The translations under genes and the position numbers were made by a program. Of a stretch of 15,448 bases of DNA, positions 6,892-13,511 are shown piece after piece (positions within the stretch are counted from its first letter, which is position 1; every line of letters starts with the position of its first letter). The stretch comes from Legionellales bacterium UBA4722. GTDB taxonomy: Bacteria > Pseudomonadota > Gammaproteobacteria > DSM-16500. Where the stretch lies: assembly GCA_002404295.1 (NCBI GenBank), contig DHJK01000133.1:10930-26377 (forward strand), read 5' to 3'. The notes under the pieces are model-generated. The model was not told where the DNA came from. It did not search any database and saw only the letters and a list, made by a program, of their open reading frames with translations.

Positions 6892-7887
6892 ATGGGCAAT
6901 AGGTATGACCATATCACACACGAGAATCGTGTGGCGATATCAACGCTTCTCCGCGCAGGATTTAGTAAGGCAGCGATAGCAAAACAGTTGGATATTCATA
7001 GATCAACTATTTATCGGGAGATCAACAGAAATGGCACGAAATCTATCGGGTATCTGCCGATTGTGGCTCAAAGGCGAGTAGCAGAACGTAAATCCCGTTG
7101 TTTAAAACTCAATGAAGATCACGAATTATCAAAGATAGTCGTGAAATATCTCAAAGAAAGCTGGTCTCCTGAACAAATTGCAGGATTTCTAAAAATGGAA
7201 AATGGTGGCAGCGGCCTGATCAGCCACGAGACCATCTATCGGTGGATATATAGTGATTTTGGCAAGCGTAATCGCTACTATACTTTCCTAAGACGAAAGC
7301 GCCTGTGGCGCGCGCCAAGGGGCTCACGCAAACCACGTGCAGTCATTCCTGGCAGGGTATCCATAGCAGAAAGGCCCGCTGTTATAAATCAGAAAGGTGA
7401 ATTTGGTCATTGGGAAGGCGATTTAATGCTGTTTACACAAGCTGGCACAAAATTTAATTTGATCACTCTGCGAGAGAGAACAAGCCGATTTTTTGTAGCC
7501 ATTCTTAATCCAAGCAAACATGCCCATGAAACAGCTTTGCGTATCATTAATTATTTTGCTGATGGAAGACGGAAGGCAGTGAGTTCAATAACTTTTGACA
7601 ATGGAACTGAGTTTTTTTTGCATTTGGAAATCGTAAAACAATTGGGTGTCTCCACATTTTTTTGCGATCCATATAAATCATGGCAGAAGGGGAGTGTTGA
7701 AAATGGCAATGGTGTTTTGCGTTTCGAGCTACCACGTACAACGGCGATTAATACCATGTCACAAAAAGAAATTGATAAGATAGTCATGGGCATTAATCGT
7801 AGACCGATGAAATGCCTAGGCTTTAAAACACCTGAAGAAGTGTTCAATAAAAGTATCAGAAATCTTTTTGGAAATATTCCATCATGA
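6892..7887 (+). CDS. IS30 family transposase
   Basis: A 331-residue DDE transposase that cuts and joins the IS ends. The N-terminus holds a helix-turn-helix (about residues 10-46, with FSKAAIAKQLDIHRSTIYRE) that binds the inverted repeats. The catalytic core has D177 in HWEGDLM, D236 in TFDNGTEF and E270 in GSVENGNG, giving the DD(33)E spacing typical of IS30. The C-terminal CLGFKTPEEVF motif is also characteristic. Length and catalytic residues are normal, so it is probably active. AAGGA (6881-6885) lies 6 nt before the ATG. Its stop codon overlaps the start of the SEC-C gene in ATGA, so the two are probably translated in a coupled way. The same enzyme could act on the ends of unit A. Confidence 0.95.
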   Translation: MGNRYDHITHENRVAISTLLRAGFSKAAIAKQLDIHRSTIYREINRNGTKSIGYLPIVAQRRVAERKSRCLKLNEDHELSKIVVKYLKESWSPEQIAGFLKMENGGSGLISHETIYRWIYSDFGKRNRYYTFLRRKRLWRAPRGSRKPRAVIPGRVSIAERPAVINQKGEFGHWEGDLMLFTQAGTKFNLITLRERTSRFFVAILNPSKHAHETALRIINYFADGRRKAVSSITFDNGTEFFLHLEIVKQLGVSTFFCDPYKSWQKGSVENGNGVLRFELPRTTAINTMSQKEIDKIVMGINRRPMKCLGFKTPEEVFNKSIRNLFGNIPS

Positions 7888-9344
7888 ATACAAAAGTAGA
7901 ACGTAATGCGTCATGTCCGTGTGGCAGCGGTAAAAAATTTAAGAAGTGCTGCATTGTAGATGACAGAATTGTCGTATCAGATACGGGTTGGCAGAAAATA
8001 CGGGAAACTGAGGGCAAATTAGTTGAAGGTCTGTTGCGTCCATGGATTATATCGGTGGCGCCTGATCTTATAAAGCATGCTTGGGATGATTTTTGGTTTG
8101 GTGAAACAGATTTGCTTCCAAAAAACTTACATGAGTCTATCGCTGTACAACTATTCGAAGACTGGTTTCTTTTTAACTGGAAACCACACGACCTTAGAAA
8201 TATGCATCTCACCGAAATTGAAGAAGGATTTCCAGTTGCGTTGCAATATTTACAAAAAAAAGGCCATACACTTAACGAATATGAAAAAAGATTTATAAAA
8301 GAGATATGCCATACACACTTTAGTTTTTATGCTGTAATAGACGTTACAGTAGGAAAAAGCCTTACATTAAAAGATATATTTTTAAAATCCACAGTCATGG
8401 TAAAGGAATTGCAAGCGTCAAATACTCTTAAAACAGGCGACATCATGTTTACGCGGGTGCTGTCCATGGATGGGCAGTCGATCTGTGTTGGCGTATTTCC
8501 AATGATTATTCCATCACACTTTCATACGGAATTGCTGGATATTCGTGATGAAATGATAGGTGACGTTGGTGATCTTAACTCACATAAGCTGGCCTATGAG
8601 CTGGAAGATTCAATGAGGGAAATTCTGCTGGAGTTTCTGGAAGAGATGCTTGATCCACCGAAGCCACAAATGTGTAATACAGATGGCGATCCCATTATTT
8701 TATGCTCTTTGTCATATTCTTTGGATTGTGGCCCCGAGGAAGCATGCAAAGCACTTCTACCAATGGCTTTAAGAAAAAAACCAGATGATTTTCTGTTAGA
8801 TGCACAGAGAAATAAAAAAACAGGCATGATTTCAAAAATCGAATTCCCATGGATAAAACGCGGAAATAAGAAGCATGAGCATTGGGAAACTACAATATTT
8901 GGTAATATTGTTATTAAAAAAAATAAAATGACTATAGACACGAACTCAGAAAATCGTGCAAAGAAAGCAGAGAAATTAATAGCACGATATCTGGGTGATA
9001 AGGCAACATTATTGCGTTTAAAAAAGCAAACACTGCAGCAAGCATCAAAACAAAAATCTAGAGGAACAACCAAGATTGAACCAACATCTGATTTAACACC
9101 TGAATCGATGCCACCAGAAGTCTTGGCTAAAATTGAGGAGCATTTTCGACAGCATTGGATTGCCTGGTTAGATTTGCCAGTGCCGGCACTTAACAATTTA
9201 ACACCAAGACAATCAGTGACTACAGAAGCTGGTCGAGAACGATTGGAGGCATTACTGTTAGACTTCGAACGTAGAAACATTAATGCGGACAGTCTGTCAA
9301 AAGTTGATATAGGATGGTTACGAAAACAGTTGGGTTTAATTTAA
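7884..9344 (+). CDS. SEC-C motif protein with an antitoxin-like C-terminus, IS30 passenger
   Basis: A 486-residue protein. The N-terminus carries a SEC-C zinc-binding motif (SCPCGSGKKFKKCC: C11, C13, C22, C23), like the SecA tail. The long middle (about 30-400) is not recognised; it holds several acidic and aromatic clusters and a Lys-rich stretch near 340-390. The tail (about 424-466; HWIAWLDLPVPALNNLTP, later EAGRERLEALLLDFE) resembles the toxin-binding domain of the Xre/MbcA/ParS antitoxin family (DUF2384). This resemblance was judged by eye. The start overlaps the transposase stop by 4 nt, with only a weak GGA upstream, so translation is probably coupled. It lies inside the IS ends and is transcribed with the transposase. 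It may be a maintenance, defence or regulatory cargo; no partner toxin is seen beside it. Confidence 0.85.
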   Translation: MNTKVERNASCPCGSGKKFKKCCIVDDRIVVSDTGWQKIRETEGKLVEGLLRPWIISVAPDLIKHAWDDFWFGETDLLPKNLHESIAVQLFEDWFLFNWKPHDLRNMHLTEIEEGFPVALQYLQKKGHTLNEYEKRFIKEICHTHFSFYAVIDVTVGKSLTLKDIFLKSTVMVKELQASNTLKTGDIMFTRVLSMDGQSICVGVFPMIIPSHFHTELLDIRDEMIGDVGDLNSHKLAYELEDSMREILLEFLEEMLDPPKPQMCNTDGDPIILCSLSYSLDCGPEEACKALLPMALRKKPDDFLLDAQRNKKTGMISKIEFPWIKRGNKKHEHWETTIFGNIVIKKNKMTIDTNSENRAKKAEKLIARYLGDKATLLRLKKQTLQQASKQKSRGTTKIEPTSDLTPESMPPEVLAKIEEHFRQHWIAWLDLPVPALNNLTPRQSVTTEAGRERLEALLLDFERRNINADSLSKVDIGWLRKQLGLI

Positions 9345-9385
9345 GCAGGCTTCGAAGGCCTTGCCAGTAGAGGGTTTCAGGGCTT

Positions 9386-9415
9386 TGTCGCAGTTGGGAC
9401 GAGAATTCGGCCAGG
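9386..9415 (+). repeat. IS30-type right end of unit B
   Basis: The inverted partner of the left end at 6816; reversed it reads GGCCGAATTCTCG and then TGCGACAAAG. It is 26 of 30 identical to the right end of unit A. It begins 41 nt after the SEC-C stop codon. The last three bases (AGG, 9413-9415) are taken as target sequence and not as part of the element. Confidence 0.8.
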
Positions 9416-9416
9416 C

Positions 9417-9456
9417 TTTCAAATGGCCGGTAACTCCTATTACCGGCCATTTGAAA
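9417..9456. terminator. Perfect 17-bp-arm palindrome, possible terminator and IS30 target
   Basis: Arms 9417-9433 and 9440-9456 are exact reverse complements around the 6-nt loop CTCCTA. The GC core GGCCGG is flanked by TTTCAAAT and its complement. It lies 4 nt beyond unit B. It could end transcription of the passenger gene, although the following U-tract is poor. IS30 family members are known to prefer palindromic targets, so it may also have guided the insertion. Confidence 0.6.
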
Positions 9457-9474
9457 TTTCAATTATAAATGTGT

Positions 9475-9498
9475 ATATTATGTATCTATGCATAATAT
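9475..9498. promoter_or_regulatory. Inverted repeat upstream of the recombinase gene
   Basis: ATATTATG (9475-9482) and CATAATAT (9491-9498) are perfect 8-bp arms around an 8-nt spacer, 43 nt before the recombinase ATG. The form suits an operator or a tyrosine-recombinase core site. In so AT-rich a region it could also arise by chance. Confidence 0.3.
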
Positions 9499-9541
9499 TA
9501 GCTCCACGCTATAAAAAAATATAAAAGGGACAAAATAATTC

Positions 9542-10792
9542 ATGACACGCAACTATACGCCCATCCCATTATTTGACTCATTAGAGCATCTTGATGATGC
9601 ATCGCATGATCATCAATTTTCACTTATTCAATTACGGCTTCCTGATGAGTTATCAGTGAAAGATGTACTTGCTGATTACAAGCAAACATGTCAATTTCTC
9701 TATGCTTATAGAGGCAGTGTTGAAACAGTAAAATCCTACCGCAGAGAAATCGAGCGTTTACTGCAATGGGCTTGGTTCGTACAGCTTAAAACATTAAAAC
9801 ACTTACGTAGAAACGATTTGGAAACTTTTCTCGAATTCTGCCAAGATCCGCCTAAAAATTGGATTGGGGTTAAGCATGTTCAGAGGTTTACTAGTAAAAA
9901 TGGTTTACGTGTTGCCAATCCCGAATGGCGTCCTTTCATAGCAGCTATCAGTAAAAAATCACATCGTGAAGGCAATGAAGCTAACGCAAAAAGTTACACG
10001 CTTTCACAAAATGCGTTACAGGCTATTTTTGCGATATTAAGTAGTTACTTTAATTATTTGGAAAAAGAAGACTATACGTTTGGTAATCCCATTTCACAAA
10101 TACGACAAAAAAGTAAATTTTTACGTAAACACCACGGCAAAAAAACAATACGACGTTTATCCGAATTGCAATGGGCTTATATTATTGAAACAGCCGAACA
10201 CATGGCGAATGAGAATCCCGTTCATGAACGTACGTTATTCATTATGAATGCTCTTTTTGGGATGTATTTACGTATTTCAGAACTGGCTGCAAGCGCCCGT
10301 TGGCAACCAGAAATGGGGCATTTTTTTAAAGATATGGATGGTAACTGGTGGTTTAAAACAGTAGGCAAAGGTAATAAGGAACGAGATATTAGTGTGAGTA
10401 ATGCCATGCTTGAGGCATTGAAACGTTACCGCACTTATTTAGGGCTGTCCACCCTGCCCTCACCGGGTGAAACAACACCACTGATCACTAAAATACTGGG
10501 TAAAGGGTCTGTTGAAGGAGCAAGACATATACGTAAAATAGTTCAGCATTGTTTTGACCAAACCATAGAACGCTTAATTAAAGATGGTTTCAGTGAAGAT
10601 GCTGATATGCTGATGGTTGCGACTGTGCATTGGTTACGCCATACGGGAATATCTGAAGATGTGAAAATAAGGCCTCGTGAGCATGTGCGAGATGATGCGG
10701 GTCATAGCTCTAGTGCGATTACAGATCAATATATTGATATTGAATTGCGTGCTAGGCATGCGTCGGCGAAGAAAAAATTAATCAAATTTTAA
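9542..10792 (+). CDS. Site-specific tyrosine recombinase (phage integrase family)
   Basis: A 416-residue recombinase that cuts and rejoins DNA at specific sites through a 3'-phosphotyrosine intermediate. An N-terminal core-binding region (about 45-185) precedes the catalytic domain. The catalytic set is complete: R244 in LRISELA, K276 in GKGNKE, H363 and R366 in HWLRHT, H388 in GHSSSAIT, and the nucleophile Y397. The insert between residues 145 and 170 (TSKNGLRVANPEWRPF) is not typical of XerC or XerD, so this is not the chromosome-dimer resolvase. AAGGGA lies 11 nt before the ATG, a slightly long spacing. It sits 127 nt beyond the right end of unit B, outside its ends, and could belong to an older element now disrupted. 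No attachment site or tRNA gene was found nearby. Confidence 0.9.
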   Translation: MTRNYTPIPLFDSLEHLDDASHDHQFSLIQLRLPDELSVKDVLADYKQTCQFLYAYRGSVETVKSYRREIERLLQWAWFVQLKTLKHLRRNDLETFLEFCQDPPKNWIGVKHVQRFTSKNGLRVANPEWRPFIAAISKKSHREGNEANAKSYTLSQNALQAIFAILSSYFNYLEKEDYTFGNPISQIRQKSKFLRKHHGKKTIRRLSELQWAYIIETAEHMANENPVHERTLFIMNALFGMYLRISELAASARWQPEMGHFFKDMDGNWWFKTVGKGNKERDISVSNAMLEALKRYRTYLGLSTLPSPGETTPLITKILGKGSVEGARHIRKIVQHCFDQTIERLIKDGFSEDADMLMVATVHWLRHTGISEDVKIRPREHVRDDAGHSSSAITDQYIDIELRARHASAKKKLIKF

Positions 10793-10915
10793 AGCTGATC
10801 CGATTAGTTTTAGACCTCTTACCTGATGCTGGCGAACATTTATAGATAATAAGCTTGTCATTAATCTCGTTTTAATAAAAAATAGCACCTAAACAATCCC
10901 ACAATAGGTAGCATA

Positions 10916-11143
10916 ATGAATATCCTAGGTGAAAAAGATTTATCAGATAGCCCCTGTATTGGAATTTGCAGCTCTACCAATTTGGGAGATGAAATTTGCA
11001 TTGGTTGCAAAAGAACAGCTCAAGAAGTCATTGATTGGAACAGTTATACCGATCAACAGAAAATTGAGATTAATGTACGATTGAAACAAGAAGCGTTAGA
11101 ATTAGAAATGATAAATCATGAGATAGCGGAATGTCACTTTTAA
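10916..11143 (+). CDS. DUF1289 family small cysteine protein
   Basis: A 75-residue protein matching the DUF1289 pattern: SPCIGICSS, then EICIGCKRTAQEVIDW. The four conserved cysteines (C14, C18, C29, C32) could hold a metal or iron-sulphur centre; this is likely from the spacing but unproven. The ATG has AGGT (10906-10909) 6 nt upstream. It overlaps the start of the Kdo hydroxylase gene by 13 nt, so the two are co-transcribed and probably translationally coupled. A role assisting the iron-dependent hydroxylase would be attractive, but is only inference. Confidence 0.88.
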   Translation: MNILGEKDLSDSPCIGICSSTNLGDEICIGCKRTAQEVIDWNSYTDQQKIEINVRLKQEALELEMINHEIAECHF

Positions 11144-12009
11144 CAGAAATAAATACGCATGAATGGAATTCCTCATACTCAACTGACGTGAGTAAGAAGG
11201 CAATAGATGCAATTGAACGTGGCCGCATTCTTTATTGTCCAGAGTTAGCCTTTCAGCTTTTGCCGGATGAGAACGAATTTTTGTCACCTGCTTTTGCAGA
11301 ACCTAAAGCAAAAAATATTAGTTTTAATCGTAACACTCAATTATTGCGTTGCGCTAAATGCACAATTGAAAAATATGATCGTCTAAAGACAATGCTGCAA
11401 AGATTTTCTGAACAGGCTGAAGAATTAGTACATAGACTTTTCCCTCCCTACGTATCAGCACTTCAATTAGGCCGCACTAGTTTTAGACCCGTTGAAGTTG
11501 CAGGGCGAATTTCATCTTATCGCAAAGATGATACACGATTGCATGTAGATGCTTTTCCGGCTACACCTAACCAAGGTCGCCGCATTTTACGTGTGTTTGC
11601 TAATATCAATCCAGAAGGTCAAGCGCGTCATTGGCGTGTTGGCGAACCTTTTTCAGAGGTGGCTGCGCGGTTTTTACCGCAGGTTAGCAAACAATGGGTA
11701 GGTAGTGCTTCTTTATTAAAATGGTTACGCTTAACAAAATCAAAACGCACGGCATATGATCATGTGATGTTGCAAATTCATGATGGGATGAAAGCTGACT
11801 TGAGCTATCAACAAACAGCTGCACAGCAATCTATTTATTTTGCACCAGGTTCAAGCTGGATTGTGCAAACGGATCAAGTGTCGCATGCAGCTATGTCAGG
11901 GCAGCATGTATTAGAACAAACTTTTTATTTGCCGGTGTCGGCGATGATTAATCCGGCGCTTTCACCTTTGAAAATGTTGGAAAAATTAACGGGGCGAATT
12001 TTAACATAG
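11131..12009 (+). CDS. kdoO: Kdo hydroxylase (Fe(II)/2-oxoglutarate dioxygenase)
   Basis: A 292-residue protein recognised as the Kdo 3-hydroxylase family (KdoO), which converts Kdo of the LPS inner core to Ko after Kdo transfer to lipid A. Iron ligands are H138 and D140 in LHVDAF, with the distal histidine at H252 (QVSHAAM) or H259. GRRILRVFANINP and the C-terminal EQTFYLPVSAM stretch are further family features. Ko is known in Burkholderia, Yersinia, Acinetobacter and Legionella relatives and makes the core linkage more acid-stable. The gene overlaps the DUF1289 gene by 13 nt. It ends before a 30-bp inverted repeat that may stop transcription. It is complete, with ordinary AT-rich codon use. 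lpxH, another lipid A gene, lies 2.7 kb away but is not in the same transcript. Confidence 0.85.
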   Translation: MSLLTEINTHEWNSSYSTDVSKKAIDAIERGRILYCPELAFQLLPDENEFLSPAFAEPKAKNISFNRNTQLLRCAKCTIEKYDRLKTMLQRFSEQAEELVHRLFPPYVSALQLGRTSFRPVEVAGRISSYRKDDTRLHVDAFPATPNQGRRILRVFANINPEGQARHWRVGEPFSEVAARFLPQVSKQWVGSASLLKWLRLTKSKRTAYDHVMLQIHDGMKADLSYQQTAAQQSIYFAPGSSWIVQTDQVSHAAMSGQHVLEQTFYLPVSAMINPALSPLKMLEKLTGRILT

Positions 12010-12027
12010 ATTGCAACAGCCCACCGC

Positions 12028-12142
12028 CGTCATTGCGAGCGAAGCGAAGCAATCCAGCTCGAAATCAAAGCTTCAGATAGCTGGCCTAGTGTTCTTAAGT
12101 ATTGCTTGAAAACTGGATTGCTTCGCTTCGCTCGCAATGACG
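12028..12142. repeat. Perfect 30-bp inverted repeat with a 55-nt loop, dispersed-repeat type
   Basis: Arms 12028-12057 and 12113-12142 are exact reverse complements; the outer part reads CGTCATTGCGAGCGAAGCGA. This ATTGCGAGC...GAAGCAATCC sequence is a familiar dispersed palindromic repeat in Rickettsiales and some other bacteria. The ORF it generates (CERSEAIQ in one frame) is a well-known spurious gene call. It sits between the convergent kdoO and DUF2147 genes, where it could act as a bidirectional terminator. It encodes no transposase and may be a MITE. Confidence 0.85.
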
Positions 12143-12176
12143 ACGATGGAGTAAACTGTTAACATATATTAAAGAA

Positions 12177-12653
12177 TCATCCAGACAACAAATCAATACG
12201 CTCCCACGTCTCAGCCCGGCCGAAATAAGGCAATCCAATATAGTTACGTACCTGCAGCTTATTGCCATGCTCAACAGTACGCAGAGCGCAACTATAGGTT
12301 TTACCATTGTCAGGATTGAGTAAGCGCCCACTACCCCATTGCTGCTGTTTTGGTTTTAATCCAGATAATAAGGTCATGCCTAAAATAGGTTGATTATATA
12401 AGGGGCCTTTACAAGCGGTACAACGTTGCATGTTACCTTTTTTAGCAAAAACTTTAATGACTTTACCCATCAACTCTTGATTAGATGTTTTCCAGATTTT
12501 GATAATACTCTTAGGATTGCCAGTGGTGCCATCGACTATTTTCCAATAACCCTCAGGGGTATTGCTTGATGGCGCTAACGCATAACTATGAATAAAAACA
12601 AAACTGCAAAATATGCCGAACAGGATAGACAACAGAAGATGATGATTTTCCAT
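12177..12653 (-). CDS. DUF2147 family exported protein
   Basis: A 158-residue protein. Residues 1-25 are a signal peptide (hydrophobic LLLSILFGIFCSFVFIHSYA core, cleavage near ALA), so it is periplasmic. The mature part follows the DUF2147 pattern: EGYWKIVDGTTGNPKSIIKIW at the start is the strand that usually opens the domain, and NGKTYSCALRT and LQVRNYIG near the end are its later conserved strands. C-T-A-C in the middle may form a disulphide. Function is unknown for the family. The ATG has AGGAGAA about 7 nt upstream. It follows adk by 23 nt on the same strand, so it is probably expressed with it. Confidence 0.85.
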   Translation of the reverse strand: MENHHLLLSILFGIFCSFVFIHSYALAPSSNTPEGYWKIVDGTTGNPKSIIKIWKTSNQELMGKVIKVFAKKGNMQRCTACKGPLYNQPILGMTLLSGLKPKQQQWGSGRLLNPDNGKTYSCALRTVEHGNKLQVRNYIGLPYFGRAETWERIDLLSG

Positions 12654-12676
12654 TAAAATTTCTCCTAAATTGCAAC

Positions 12677-13387
12677 TTAATGAATATCTTGCCCTTTGTT
12701 TGTTATTATTTCCGTACCTAAAATAGAATTAAGATCCTCTGTCACCTGTGCAACAGATCTATTACCGTCTATTTCATAATAGAGGGGATGTGTAGACATA
12801 TTATCAAAGGTCAGTGGCTCATTAGAACGATAAAAATTTACCAATGGCTCTGTTTGTTGACGATAAACCGCTAATCTTTTACGCATAGTCTCTTCTTGAT
12901 CATCTATGCGTTGCACCAATGGTTCTTTGGTTTCATCATCAAAACCCGCTTCTTTGGGGGGGTTATGCAGCACATGGTAAACACGACCTGAGGCAGGGTG
13001 AATACGTCGACCACTGACTCGCTTAATGATTTCTTCCTCAGGCACTGTAATTTGGATAATAAACTCCAAAGGCGAATGACGTTCTTGTAAAATTTTCTCT
13101 AAACTTTTAGCTTGGTCTATCGTTCTAGGAAAGCCGTCTAGCAAAAAACCATTCATACAATCAGGCTGTTGCAGACGTTCTTTAATTAATTGGATCATGA
13201 TTTCATCGGAGACTAGATTGCCTTCATCCATGATTTGTTTAACTTGTTTACCTAATGGAGACCCTGCGCTGGTTGCTGCACGCAGGATATCGCCTGTTGA
13301 GATATGTGGAATACCAAATTTTTCTATAATGAATTTTGCTTGTGTTCCTTTACCTACACCTGGACTTCCCAATAAAACTAAACGCAT
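12677..13387 (-). CDS. adk: Adenylate kinase
   Basis: Catalyses ATP + AMP to 2 ADP in the cytoplasm and keeps adenine nucleotides in balance. The P-loop is GSPGVGKGT (residues 7-15). STGDILRAA and the LLDGFPRT motif form the AMP-binding part. The LID (GRRIHPASGRVYHVLHNPP) lacks the four zinc-binding cysteines and so is the hydrogen-bonded Gram-negative type; QRIDDQEETMRKRLAVY closes it. At 236 residues it is about 20 longer than the E. coli enzyme; the excess lies in a loop near 195-212 and a C-terminal tail (TEIITNKGQDIH). GGAG lies about 9 nt before the ATG. It heads a likely two-gene unit with the DUF2147 gene. Confidence 0.97.
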   Translation of the reverse strand: MRLVLLGSPGVGKGTQAKFIIEKFGIPHISTGDILRAATSAGSPLGKQVKQIMDEGNLVSDEIMIQLIKERLQQPDCMNGFLLDGFPRTIDQAKSLEKILQERHSPLEFIIQITVPEEEIIKRVSGRRIHPASGRVYHVLHNPPKEAGFDDETKEPLVQRIDDQEETMRKRLAVYRQQTEPLVNFYRSNEPLTFDNMSTHPLYYEIDGNRSVAQVTEDLNSILGTEIITNKGQDIH

Positions 13388-13481
13388 TCACTATACTCCA
13401 TTGATACTTCTTTTAATAAGATTAGCGCCTGTAAAAGGCATCACCGCTTTCAGAGCTAATCTATCATATTAATAAGTAAGG

Positions 13482-13511
13482 AAAAAGACCAGTATTTATT
13501 ATATCTGGTCT
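13482..13511 (-). terminator. Intrinsic terminator of the 149-residue exported-protein gene
   Basis: On the minus strand AGACCAG, a 12-nt AT loop and CTGGTCT form a 7-bp stem (plus coordinates 13486-13492 and 13505-13511), followed by TTTTTCC. The loop contains the TAA stop codon of the gene ending at 13499. It separates this gene from adk downstream. Confidence 0.6.

Larger units (their letters stand above)
6816..9412 (+). mobile_element. IS30-family transporter IS with a SEC-C passenger gene (unit B)
   Basis: About 2.6 kb, starting GGCTAATTCT and ending ATTCGGCC. The ends form an imperfect inverted repeat of roughly 30 nt that shares AATTCT and TGCGACAAAG, with an 8-9 nt variable middle. 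AGG directly precedes (6813-6815) and directly follows (9413-9415) the unit, which fits the 2-3 bp target duplications of IS30 elements, although three bases is weak evidence alone. It holds an intact transposase followed, with a 4-nt overlap, by a non-transposase gene. IS elements with such cargo are called transporter IS (tIS). At about 1.2 kb, ordinary IS30 members are half this size. The element abuts unit A at its left and a strong palindrome at its right. Confidence 0.8.

Noticed and set aside
8594..9280. A 228-codon minus-strand reading frame
   Set aside because: It lies wholly opposite the SEC-C gene, which has a clear motif, a coupled start and good coding character; the opposite frame is Ser/Cys-rich with no ribosome site.
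9542..10792. XerC/XerD chromosome-dimer recombinase
   Set aside because: At 416 residues it is much longer than Xer proteins (about 300), with extra N-terminal and internal segments and a mobile-element context.
12095..12331. A 78-codon minus-strand reading frame containing CERSEAIQ
   Set aside because: It is generated by the ATTGCGAGC repeat and overlaps the DUF2147 gene in another frame; it is a common spurious call.
13420..13461. Inverted repeat GATTAGC/GCTAATC upstream of adk
   Set aside because: Only 7-bp arms with a 28-nt spacer in AT-rich sequence; this is likely by chance, and no promoter elements align with it convincingly.
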